A DNA stretch of 22,076 nt from a virus, in the IMG/VR virus record IMGVR_UViG_3300009604_004001, positions 1 to 22,076 of that record; one strand, given 5' to 3'. The translations under genes were made by a program, and so were the position numbers. Under the pieces are notes generated by a model. The model was not told the origin of the DNA and did not search any database. It saw only the letters and a list, made by a program, of their open reading frames with translations. Shown here piece after piece: positions 1 through 6,247 of this stretch; position 1 is the first letter of the stretch, and each line of letters opens with the position of its first letter.

Positions 1-244
1 CCAAGTCATCAACGTCATTTCAACTGCGGCCATTACTTATGACGTGACGGGCACTAATCTCAAGGGAGGTAGTGTTGACCTCGTTACAGCCAGCGGGGAC
101 GTGACGCAGTGGTTCTTTGACGGCACTAATTGGTACTTGACCTACTTCATGGACGTGTCCGCTGACCACTCGGTTATCGGTGGTGGTGGTGGCGCTTCGG
201 CAGACGATGGCAACCTCATCATTGGCATTCAATCTTTTAGTTAG
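1..244 (+). CDS. Partial C-terminal end of a probable phage virion protein
   Basis: The frame is open from base 2, with no stop until TAG at 242-244, so this is the 3' end of a gene that starts left of the window. An internal GTG at 44 could be read as a start, but the open frame upstream argues against it. About 80 residues are visible. They are rich in Thr, Gly, Val and aromatic residues (a WFFDGTNWYLTYF stretch), then a run of five glycines and a hydrophobic tail. This style is common in small phage capsid-decoration or tail-fiber-end proteins, but no named family is recognised. The next gene starts 9 bp downstream on the same strand. The virion role is inferred from composition and neighbours only. 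Confidence 0.6.
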   Translation, partial: QVINVISTAAITYDVTGTNLKGGSVDLVTASGDVTQWFFDGTNWYLTYFMDVSADHSVIGGGGGASADDGNLIIGIQSFS

Positions 245-253
245 GAACAACTC

Positions 254-622
254 ATGGCTGTTACGTTCAATAAGAGAAGACTTTCCGGGTCAACTGCTGG
301 AAGAGGCCTTACCGTTACTGCTACCGCTAGCGGCAATCAGGTTGTTCACGACCCGATTACGACGGCAATTGCTACTGGCGACTTCGATGAGGTTTGGCTC
401 TGGGCAACCAACATCCACACCACGTCTGTCAAACTTACAATCGAGTTCGGCGCAACAACGGCAGCGAATGACCACATCGTGGTAACCATTCCCCCAGACA
501 GTGGCCTTGTTCAGGTGCTCCCTGGTCTGCTTATTAGCGGCAACAATGATATCCAAGCCTTCGCGGGCGTTGCGAGCAAGATCAATCTCTTTGGCTTCGT
601 CAACCTGATTACGGAAAGCTGA
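254..622 (+). CDS. Small beta-rich phage virion-type protein, paralogue of the gene at 10460-10876
   Basis: A 122-residue protein whose ATG follows an AGGA Shine-Dalgarno by about 8 nt. It has no signal peptide or membrane segment and is made of alternating hydrophobic/Thr-rich strands, as in phage decoration or fiber-associated beta sandwiches. Recognisable landmarks are DEVWLWATN near residue 54, a Pro-rich VTIPP turn, VLPGLLI, and a C-terminal GFVNLI. The same landmarks occur in the same order in the minus-strand protein at 10460-10876, so the two are homologous. Similar small proteins occur in late regions of many environmental phages; their exact virion position is not known to me. The TGA stop overlaps the ATG of the next gene by one base (TGATG), suggesting translational coupling. 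Confidence 0.75.
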   Translation: MAVTFNKRRLSGSTAGRGLTVTATASGNQVVHDPITTAIATGDFDEVWLWATNIHTTSVKLTIEFGATTAANDHIVVTIPPDSGLVQVLPGLLISGNNDIQAFAGVASKINLFGFVNLITES

Positions 623-1590
623 TGTCGCGTAGGTCACGAGGCTCACTGAGGCTCGGAAAGCCAGACCCTGGATCGGCACAGCCAACCTTCTCCATGGAGG
701 ACGTTGGCTTCCAACGCCTCTACCTCGGCAATGCAGACGCCTCGGAACTTGCGCCTGTCAACAGGACCGGAGTAGAAGTCCCGGCAAGTGGCGCGACGTT
801 CGCCATTTCAAGCGCTACTGATACGGCTGATTACAGCACAGCTACTGTTGCCGGAACTTGTCAAGGCTCGGGTCTCCAGCCACACAACGCCTATGTTTCG
901 GCTTGTTGGAGTTGGAAGATGTTCGATATCCTCGGCAACCCAGTGACTGGCGCCACCCCTGTTATCCTTCAGTGGGCCGTTGTGCTGACATCAAGAGATG
1001 CAGTAGGGGAGGAATTCCCAGACAGCGGCAATCTCAGTGTAAATCCAAGATCGTGGCTGTGTTTGGGGGTTTCCGGGGACGATGCAGAGAACTTAGACGA
1101 CAACTCGCAGCCAGCCCTCTCTGGATTTGAGGTCAAAACCCACGGCAATGTCGCGAGGCACTTGTCTGGAATGGCTTTGAAGGGCGGAAACATGACGGGT
1201 GAGGCTGGTCTTGCTACCACTTGCGGTAAGGTAACAGTGGCCACCATGACCATGGGCCCCGATGATTCGGGGATCTGTACTGCTGGGCCGCTGGCCAGTA
1301 CTATCTTGGGGGTAAAGACGGCTGGAACTAATACCTATGCCGGGCAAGAGATCTATGATTCGCGGAATTATGATCGAGACACATCCGCAGGACTCATCGG
1401 CCTGGAGCTTGCTCCAAACTCAACAACACAATTGAACTGGATGCTTGCTCTGGGCAGGCAGACACTCACCCCCGCTACCTCGGATACTGTCGCTGTGTGG
1501 CGTTTCCGTATCTACGCCCGTGCCATCCCAGCGATAATGTACTCAAATGCGGACCCGACTTGGCGGAACTTCGCCAGAACTTGGTTGTAA
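622..1590 (+). CDS. Hypothetical late-region structural-type protein, 322 aa
   Basis: A 322-residue protein, the largest complete one in the + strand block. It is Gly/Ser/Thr/Ala rich with no membrane segment and no catalytic motif that I recognise. The N-terminus is basic (MSRRSRGSLRLGKPDPG). The rest alternates short beta-type strands and loops, and the end is aromatic/basic (WRFRIYARAIP...TWRNFARTWL). Composition and position among small beta-rich proteins suggest a virion or host-recognition component, but no family assignment is possible by eye. The ATG overlaps the preceding stop by one base. The next gene starts 8 bp after the stop, so it belongs to the same operon. Confidence 0.65.
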   Translation: MSRRSRGSLRLGKPDPGSAQPTFSMEDVGFQRLYLGNADASELAPVNRTGVEVPASGATFAISSATDTADYSTATVAGTCQGSGLQPHNAYVSACWSWKMFDILGNPVTGATPVILQWAVVLTSRDAVGEEFPDSGNLSVNPRSWLCLGVSGDDAENLDDNSQPALSGFEVKTHGNVARHLSGMALKGGNMTGEAGLATTCGKVTVATMTMGPDDSGICTAGPLASTILGVKTAGTNTYAGQEIYDSRNYDRDTSAGLIGLELAPNSTTQLNWMLALGRQTLTPATSDTVAVWRFRIYARAIPAIMYSNADPTWRNFARTWL

Positions 1591-1598
1591 GGTAAAGC

Positions 1599-1880
1599 AT
1601 GGATGCTGCACTACTTGTAAGGGCCGCTGATTCTGCATCGGCTGACGCTATCGTCTCGGATGGGGGCAGTGGCTCTTTGTGGGGGGTTGCCCTACCAGCC
1701 GGTACATTTCTCATAGCCAAGGATAGATGGGCTCTCATTGCATCGGAGTATGCCGTTCTAGATGAGCTAGATGAAAACCTCCCTGCGGGGGTCGAATACT
1801 TTCAGACCTTCGAGTATGACCTCTCTTCCCTCTCAATCAACCAGTTGACCTACTACCTCTTGGGCAAGGGCTCGGCGTGA
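1599..1880 (+). CDS. Small acidic hypothetical protein, 93 aa
   Basis: A 93-residue protein starting at an ATG with AAGG about 8 nt upstream. It is acidic in the middle (DELDENLPAGVEYFQTFEYD) and has no cysteine and no clear membrane helix. The family is not recognised. It sits between the 322-residue structural-type gene and a membrane-anchored small protein. Its stop overlaps the GTG of the next gene by 4 bases (GTGA), the usual sign of translational coupling. A virion assembly or accessory role is possible from context only. Confidence 0.55.
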   Translation: MDAALLVRAADSASADAIVSDGGSGSLWGVALPAGTFLIAKDRWALIASEYAVLDELDENLPAGVEYFQTFEYDLSSLSINQLTYYLLGKGSA

Positions 1881-2170
1881 GCAAAGACCTCTTAGCTAAG
1901 ATTGCATTGTGGTCTTTGCCTGTCTTTTGGGGCGCAGCGGGAGTCTACGCCCAAGTGCTTGGTACAGTGGAAGACGTCGAAGAGGTCGCCGAAAAGCTTG
2001 ACGTTCACGAGGACCTCCCCGGTCACCCGGTGGACCACCAAAGAATGCAGGACCACACACAGGTCATGGTAGAGATCGTTACCGAGCAGCGCGAGATGCG
2101 GTCAGAGCAACAGGACCTGGCTTTGTCGGTCGCGGCTATCTGCCAGGCGACTGACGCGAGGTGTAACTAA
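1877..2170 (+). CDS. Small membrane-anchored, coiled-coil-like protein (holin/spanin-like candidate)
   Basis: A 97-residue protein with a GTG start that overlaps the previous stop (GTGA); there is no strong Shine-Dalgarno, so coupling probably drives initiation. Residues about 7-28 (LAKIALWSLPVFWGAAGVYAQV) form one N-terminal hydrophobic segment, either a membrane anchor or an uncleaved signal. The remainder is highly charged, with Glu/Gln/Val heptad-like spacing (EEVAEKLDVHEDL; VMVEIVTEQREMRSEQQDLAL), consistent with a coiled coil. It ends with two cysteines in a short tail. One transmembrane helix plus a coiled coil is the layout of phage inner-membrane spanins and some holin accessory proteins, and an endolysin gene lies in the same operon. 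The lysis role is inferred. Confidence 0.55.
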   Translation: MSKDLLAKIALWSLPVFWGAAGVYAQVLGTVEDVEEVAEKLDVHEDLPGHPVDHQRMQDHTQVMVEIVTEQREMRSEQQDLALSVAAICQATDARCN

Positions 2171-2559
2171 TGGCTGTAAGCAGCACGAATGGGCTTGAGC
2201 TCAACACTCATGTAATCAAGAGCACGGCTATCAATGCCACTGTTTCAGACAACGTCAAGTTGTCATCTGGAACCCTCCATGCGATTTCGCTCTCAGCAGC
2301 AACAAACGGCGGGACAGAGACCGGCTTCATCAAGCTCACGTTGACGGACACAGCTGTTGTGGTTGCTACAGACCCATCGGACATTCAGTTTCCGCTTAGA
2401 GAAGGCAATACGATTTCAGTAGACATCACTGATTCGTCGGTGAGCTCTGCTGGCGGTGTTGCCTTTGATGTCCTTGGTGTATGGCAGGTCAATGCCGCGG
2501 CCAAAGCAGGCAATACAGCGATTGGTGATACCATCACCGGGTACTTCACGGTCAAGTAA
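2170..2559 (+). CDS. Beta-rich virion-type protein, member 1 of a local paralogue family
   Basis: A 129-residue protein whose ATG shares one base with the previous stop (TAATG). It has no cysteine or membrane segment and is dominated by Thr/Ser/Val strands. It shares a pattern with the proteins at 2559, 4412 and 4782: a strand of the type SGTLHAISL, then a FIKLTLTDTA-like strand, a loop, an ILRV/IQFPL-type strand followed by a Gly-containing turn, and a final strand ending in charged residues. This suggests an Ig/jelly-roll-like decoration protein repeated by gene duplication. The fold and virion role are inferred; no catalytic residues are visible. Confidence 0.6.
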   Translation: MAVSSTNGLELNTHVIKSTAINATVSDNVKLSSGTLHAISLSAATNGGTETGFIKLTLTDTAVVVATDPSDIQFPLREGNTISVDITDSSVSSAGGVAFDVLGVWQVNAAAKAGNTAIGDTITGYFTVK

Positions 2560-2954
2560 TGGCAACTTCAAAAATCACAGCACTGACTCCCCTCGCTTCC
2601 TTCATGTGGAAGGACACGGCGGCGACAACAACTGTCGTTACAGTGACTGGCGCTACGAGTGGTTCTCTGCTGCAGGTAGATCTCGATAATCAGGTCGGTA
2701 GTGCCGCTGTGTTTTTGAAGATGACCTTCCCGAGTTCCGGAACACCAGATATTGGCACCACAGCAGCTGACATGAAATTCTACGCGCCGGCAGGCAAGCG
2801 CATCATCTACACGATTCCACAGGGGATCCCGTTGGCGTGGATCAACGGAAGCGGGCAGTTGTACTACTGGCTCTCCACGAGCAATACAGAGTCAAGCTCT
2901 GCAGCTCCGGCTTCTGGAGAAGAGCCTACTGTGCGAATCACGCTGACGGCATAG
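2559..2954 (+). CDS. Beta-rich virion-type protein, member 2 of a local paralogue family
   Basis: A 131-residue protein, again starting by a TAATG overlap with its upstream paralogue. It carries the family pattern most clearly: SLLQVDLDN, AVFLKMTFPSSGTPDIGTT, MKFYAPAGKRIIYTIPQGIPL, LYYWLSTSN, and a final TVRITLTA strand. The PAGK-x-I-x-Y-T-I-P-x-G turn matches the QAGVKRQF turn of the 4782 protein in position. There is no membrane segment and no recognised enzyme motif. It is probably a virion accessory or decoration protein; this is inference from composition, duplication and operon position. Confidence 0.6.
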   Translation: MATSKITALTPLASFMWKDTAATTTVVTVTGATSGSLLQVDLDNQVGSAAVFLKMTFPSSGTPDIGTTAADMKFYAPAGKRIIYTIPQGIPLAWINGSGQLYYWLSTSNTESSSAAPASGEEPTVRITLTA

Positions 2955-2975
2955 TCGTGTATAGGATCGTGTGTG

Positions 2976-3290
2976 ATGCCCGATGATGACAAAGGAAAGG
3001 GTTTCAATCCTCTCTCGGGCATGCCGCCGTGGGCCTGGGTTTTGCTACTGGGCAGCGGTAGCGGTATCGGTTTGGGTGGGTTGTCTCTTGTTGAACAAGA
3101 AGAACAAGAAGAACGAGAATGCCCTGACGAGAACGAAATATCTGTAGCTGTTGCTCGGGCAGAGGCGGCAGAGGCCAGCCACCGGGCAATGATTGATAGC
3201 CTCCAAACCATGGCTCTTCTTTTAGGTGAGTGTCAGACAGACAGGGATGAGGAGCCTCCGAGGAACTCCACCATGAGGTCATCCTGGTGA
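2976..3290 (+). CDS. Small single-pass membrane protein with charged tail (lysis accessory candidate)
   Basis: The ATG at 2976 is preferred; a GTG one codon upstream at 2973 is also in frame. The product is 104 residues: a charged, Gly-rich start, then a hydrophobic Gly-rich segment (PPWAWVLLLGSGSGIGLGGLSLV, about residues 17-39) that can span a membrane. A strongly acidic region (EQEEQEERECPDENE) and an Ala-rich helix (VAVARAEAAEASHRAMIDSL) follow. The layout echoes the protein at 1877: one transmembrane segment plus a charged helical tail. A holin, spanin or membrane-tether role is plausible in a late operon with an endolysin, but the sequence does not prove it. The stop overlaps the next GTG by 4 bases (GTGA). 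Confidence 0.55.
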   Translation: MPDDDKGKGFNPLSGMPPWAWVLLLGSGSGIGLGGLSLVEQEEQEERECPDENEISVAVARAEAAEASHRAMIDSLQTMALLLGECQTDRDEEPPRNSTMRSSW

Positions 3291-3793
3291 GTGGTGGCTT
3301 CTCCCTCGATGAACTAACCACCGCGCTCCACGACGCGGTCATCAAGGCCTCGAACATAGGTGAGCAGGCCGCTCTATCCGCTATTCAAAAGGAAGAGCAG
3401 TGGGTCGTTGTGCTAAACGACGACGGAACTCCAGCGCAAGATGACCACGGTAATGCTGTCTACAGGCCGCGCATGGTCACTCTGCGGTTGCCGTTCTGGG
3501 AGGATGGCAAAAAGATTGAGCGAGACATCGAGGTTCCACTCTCTACCTTGACGACCAACAGCCAGCTGATGCTCGACAAGATCTCCGTGAAGATGAAAGT
3601 TCAACTCCATGGCCTCGATGACAAGGCCGATCTTGGTTGCGAGCACAGAAAGATTCGCATCAACACGAATACGGGCGGGTTTCTTGGAAAGAAAAGCGGT
3701 AATATGGCTGAGCTTGAGCTCGTGTTTAGCGGCAACGATGCAGCGGAAGGCGCAGTAAGAATCGATAACCAACTGATCAAGCTCATTCCTTAG
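3287..3793 (+). CDS. DUF2589-like protein, short partner of the pair
   Basis: A 168-residue protein with a GTG start coupled to the upstream stop. The N-terminal third is helical (LTTALHDAVIKASNIGEQAALSAI). It is followed by strands containing RPRMVTLRLPF and the core IEVPLSTLTTNSQLMLDKISVKMKVQL. That core aligns by eye with VPLLAILNTPSLSVKEVDVEFTMEV of the next gene, a clear DUF2589-type protein. The tail has a glycine-rich loop and ends IDNQLIKLIP. No enzyme residues are apparent. In bacterial genomes DUF2589 genes commonly occur as adjacent unequal pairs, and the same arrangement is seen here. Function is unknown. Distant homology to the neighbour is my reading of the pattern and needs a profile search. 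Confidence 0.6.
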   Translation: MSGGFSLDELTTALHDAVIKASNIGEQAALSAIQKEEQWVVVLNDDGTPAQDDHGNAVYRPRMVTLRLPFWEDGKKIERDIEVPLSTLTTNSQLMLDKISVKMKVQLHGLDDKADLGCEHRKIRINTNTGGFLGKKSGNMAELELVFSGNDAAEGAVRIDNQLIKLIP

Positions 3794-3801
3794 GAGAAAA
3801 A

Positions 3802-4404
3802 ATGCCTGATGGCCTCGTCTCAATGTCCTCCCAGTTTGGTGGCTTGCCGATGGATCAACTCATCGGTGGACCACTCAAGGCTGCATGCGATTCACAGGTA
3901 CAGCTCGCGGCTGCTACTGCAGACTTCATTCAGACCGTTGGCCTTGAGAAGGATGCGAATGGTGTCCTCACAACCAGGACGGTTGACTTCACCTACCAGA
4001 AGCCGGTGAACGATGGGCAGGGTGGGTTCACAGAAGAAACCAATAGTCTTTCTGTTCCCTTGCTTGCTATCCTGAATACTCCATCGCTATCTGTGAAGGA
4101 AGTGGACGTGGAATTCACGATGGAGGTGAAGTCCAGCACCTCATCCAAGGCCAGTCGCGATTACCAGGCCACCCTGGATACCGAAATCAAAGCAGGGTGG
4201 GGCCCGGTCAGTGTTGACGTGAAGATCCACGGGTCAGTCTCATCTCACAATGAGAACACGAGGAGCTCGGATAACTCCGCAAAGTACACTGTGAAGGTAC
4301 TAGCCCGAGACGACGGAATGCCTGAAGGACTAAAGCGATGTCTTGACATCGTTCAACAGGCTATTGCAGAGAAGCCACAACCAGCAGCTCCAGTCCAACC
4401 GTAG
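3802..4404 (+). CDS. DUF2589 family protein
   Basis: A 200-residue protein with a very strong AGGAG Shine-Dalgarno about 5 nt before the ATG. It shows the features I associate with DUF2589 (PF11655): an N-terminal helix LIGGPLKAACDSQVQLAAATADFI, the RTVDFTYQKP strand, the VPLLAILNTPSLSVKEVDVEFTMEV core, a variable polar linker (about residues 115-155), and a C-terminal KYTVKVLARDDGMPEGLKR strand-helix. The tail is Pro/Ala rich. The family's biochemical role is not established to my knowledge. Lack of a signal peptide suggests a cytoplasmic or virion location. It follows its shorter relative at 3287 by 8 bp, and a beta-rich virion-type gene starts 7 bp after it. Confidence 0.8.
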   Translation: MPDGLVSMSSQFGGLPMDQLIGGPLKAACDSQVQLAAATADFIQTVGLEKDANGVLTTRTVDFTYQKPVNDGQGGFTEETNSLSVPLLAILNTPSLSVKEVDVEFTMEVKSSTSSKASRDYQATLDTEIKAGWGPVSVDVKIHGSVSSHNENTRSSDNSAKYTVKVLARDDGMPEGLKRCLDIVQQAIAEKPQPAAPVQP

Positions 4405-4411
4405 GTAGATC

Positions 4412-4777
4412 ATGGCAATCAGCATTACAACAATGTCGACCAGTATTGGTGCCGACGTTGTTTACGACACCGGAGTCGGTCTTACCGCTGTCGAGAACAT
4501 CGTTGGCGGCTCTGGCACCTGGTATACGATCTGCGCCAAGAACACAGACTCTGCAACTGCATACCTCAAGTTGTTCGACGCCAAGACATGCGTGCCTGGT
4601 ACTGATCATCCGAACTGGGTGCTGCAGTGCAAGGGTAGCGATACCAGCATCTGGACTGTTCCAGACGGGGTGACGTTCCCAACTGGTTTGAGCTACTTTG
4701 CGTCGGAAGAGCAGGGCATTACGGCCACAACGGCACCGAGTGCGCTGACTATGTGGATCGTTATTAAGAAGGATTGA
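4412..4777 (+). CDS. Beta-rich virion-type protein, member 3 of a local paralogue family
   Basis: A 121-residue protein, Thr/Ser/Val rich, with three cysteines. It fits the family pattern of the 2170, 2559 and 4782 proteins: GTWYTICAKNTDSATAYLKLFDAK, then WVLQCKGSDTSIWTVPDGVTF, then LSYFASEEQ and a last strand MWIVIKKD. The last strand closely resembles VRVLIKDMS at the end of the 4782 protein. There is no membrane segment. The ATG is preceded by a TAGGTAGATC sequence that is nearly identical to the junction before the endolysin at 5191. A virion accessory role is inferred. Confidence 0.6.
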   Translation: MAISITTMSTSIGADVVYDTGVGLTAVENIVGGSGTWYTICAKNTDSATAYLKLFDAKTCVPGTDHPNWVLQCKGSDTSIWTVPDGVTFPTGLSYFASEEQGITATTAPSALTMWIVIKKD

Positions 4778-4781
4778 TACC

Positions 4782-5183
4782 ATGGCTACTTCCGCAACAA
4801 CATTCAGAACGAATATCGCATCCATTGAGGTGGTGGATACCGATTGCACTACGACCAGCAGCAACGACCTTACTGGTAGTGTTGGAAGTCTAGGGCCGAT
4901 CATGTATGAGATCGACAACACCGGAAACACCACGACCTTTGCTCACCTCAAGGTGTACGACAGCGCGGACCCTGCTGACGGCGGCAGTGCAAGTCCAGAA
5001 CTCATTCTTCGCGTGCAGGCCGGCGTGAAGCGGCAGTTCATTTGTATGACTGAAAATACGACCCCAGCAGGAGACGAAATTGCCAACCTGTCGCTGCGAT
5101 GCGTGACGGAAGGCGGTATTGCCGGAACCACCAGCCCAACATCTGACGTGACTGTTCGTGTTCTGATTAAGGACATGTCGTAG
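4782..5183 (+). CDS. Beta-rich virion-type protein, member 4 of a local paralogue family
   Basis: A 133-residue protein starting 4 nt after the preceding stop. Its pattern MYEIDNTGNTTTFAHLKVYDSADP, then ELILRVQAGVKRQFICMTENTTP, then LSLRCVTEGG and VTVRVLIKDMS parallels the neighbour at 4412 segment by segment, so this looks like a tandem duplicate with strong divergence. There are three cysteines and no membrane segment or enzyme motif. A decoration, fiber or other virion role is inferred from family expansion and location immediately before the endolysin. Confidence 0.6.
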   Translation: MATSATTFRTNIASIEVVDTDCTTTSSNDLTGSVGSLGPIMYEIDNTGNTTTFAHLKVYDSADPADGGSASPELILRVQAGVKRQFICMTENTTPAGDEIANLSLRCVTEGGIAGTTSPTSDVTVRVLIKDMS

Positions 5184-5190
5184 GCAGATC

Positions 5191-5964
5191 ATGTTGATTC
5201 GACGTGGAGCTCGGGGAGAGCACGTTCGCGAGATTCAGGTGATTCTGAACAGAATTGGGTTCGGGCCCCTAGCCGAGGACGCTATCTACGGGCGCGGATG
5301 TGAGAGCGCGATCCGCCTTTTCCAGAAGGCCGAAGGGTTGGGGGTAGACGGCATCATAGGCCCGAACACCATGGCGGCCCTAAGGGGCGAGCCAACGCCA
5401 AATACGGGCCAGGAACCGGCCATCCTCGGCGTGCTTCGCGCCAAAGGGTACACGGTTTTTGACGATGGCCAGGTGAACATAATTGGCGTCAGGTCCAGCA
5501 ATGCCATTGCCAACAGCTTCGATGATGAGATGCACCTGGTTTGGAAGAAGGGCAGCTGGAATCACAAGACCTATCCGTGTACTTGCGATCCAGGCACTTA
5601 CTATCTGGAGCATCCAATGAAGGTAGAGGGCACTGCCATACTCTGCCCAGGGCAGTACCCGGTCTACAAATTCGACAAGCATCGGGGCACCTATGTCACT
5701 TTGTGCCAGAGGGCAGGTCCCGTGAAATGCTGGCGCGATAATACGAAGGACTCCATCCTTGACCACACAGGGGACCCCTCCATTTCGTGGGGAATTAACA
5801 TCCACCATGCTGGCACTGACAGCACTGAAGTTCAAAAATGGAGCGCCGGCTGCCAGGTTTTCAAACGGCTGGAAGACTGGAGTGAAGCCGTGTCTATCTG
5901 GAAGAGCTCAGGTGCTGATCTATTTACCTATACGCTCATCGATGATACAGATCTGACCTCTTAG
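5191..5964 (+). CDS. Probable endolysin: peptidoglycan-binding domain plus L,D-transpeptidase (YkuD)-like domain
   Basis: A 257-residue protein. Residues about 1-65 form a PG_binding_1 domain: LIRRGARGEHVREIQVILNRIGF, DAIYGRGCESAIRLFQKAEGL, VDGIIGPNTMAAL. The C-terminal part (about 90-245) ends with NIHHAGTDS followed by WSAGCQVF (His205/His206, Ser218-x-Gly220-Cys221). This resembles the His...S-x-G-C active-site signature of the YkuD/L,D-transpeptidase fold, with Cys221 the likely nucleophile. The role would be cutting or remodelling peptide cross-links in peptidoglycan during lysis; export would depend on a holin because no signal peptide is visible. It follows its upstream gene by 7 bp. 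The alternative is a virion-associated wall hydrolase. The binding domain is secure; the catalytic class is moderately sure. Confidence 0.75.
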   Translation: MLIRRGARGEHVREIQVILNRIGFGPLAEDAIYGRGCESAIRLFQKAEGLGVDGIIGPNTMAALRGEPTPNTGQEPAILGVLRAKGYTVFDDGQVNIIGVRSSNAIANSFDDEMHLVWKKGSWNHKTYPCTCDPGTYYLEHPMKVEGTAILCPGQYPVYKFDKHRGTYVTLCQRAGPVKCWRDNTKDSILDHTGDPSISWGINIHHAGTDSTEVQKWSAGCQVFKRLEDWSEAVSIWKSSGADLFTYTLIDDTDLTS

Positions 5965-5973
5965 GAGGAGAAA

Positions 5974-6228
5974 ATGGACCTCAAAGCACTACTAGAACAG
6001 CACAAGATCAAGGCCAGCTTCGTTGGCGGCGCCCTTGTGGTGAGCACAGCATACGGAAGCTGCCAGTTTATGGCCCCCGCGGAAGAGCCAGCGCCTGTAG
6101 AAGAGGCTGCTCCCGATGCTGAAGAGTCGGCAGAGGAAGAGGAGGCACCTGCTGCTGAAGAGCCTGCAGAGGAGGCACCTGCTGCTGAAGAGCCTGCAGA
6201 GGAAGAGGAGGCCGACGAGGAGGCATAG
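5974..6228 (+). CDS. Small acidic repeat protein with a possible N-terminal membrane segment
   Basis: An 84-residue protein with an excellent GGAGGAG Shine-Dalgarno before the ATG. Residues 1-32 include a mildly hydrophobic segment (ASFVGGALVVSTAYGSCQF) that could be a membrane anchor. From about residue 35 onward the protein is almost entirely Glu, Ala and Pro (repeats of APAAEEPAEE). The DNA encodes this through a perfect 30-bp tandem duplication. It is the last gene of the rightward block, directly after the endolysin, so a lysis accessory role (holin, antiholin or spanin) is possible. Low complexity prevents any family call. The stop codon lies inside the loop of the convergent terminator hairpin. 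Confidence 0.6.
   Translation: MDLKALLEQHKIKASFVGGALVVSTAYGSCQFMAPAEEPAPVEEAAPDAEESAEEEEAPAAEEPAEEAPAAEEPAEEEEADEEA
6141..6200 (+). repeat. Perfect tandem 30-bp direct repeat inside an acidic protein gene
   Basis: Positions 6141-6170 and 6171-6200 are identical. The unit is a multiple of three, so it encodes a repeated ten-residue Glu/Ala/Pro block without breaking the frame. Partial copies of the Glu-rich sequence flank it. Identity at every base points to recent slippage or duplication, and copy number may vary among relatives. Confidence 0.95.
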
Positions 6229-6236
6229 GCCTCCTC
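6217..6236. terminator. Hairpin between convergent genes (candidate bidirectional terminator)
   Basis: An 8-bp perfect stem GAGGAGGC / GCCTCCTC closes a 4-nt loop ATAG. The loop contains the TAG stop of the rightward gene ending at 6228, and the leftward gene's stop begins at 6248. There is no strong T-run on either side, so rho-independent function is uncertain, but the location exactly where the two transcription blocks meet fits a bidirectional stop. Confidence 0.55.
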
Positions 6237-6247
6237 ACGCGCCTACC

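Noticed and set aside
6141-6200. CRISPR-like repeat
   Set aside because: Only two abutting 30-bp copies without spacers, and in frame within a coding sequence.
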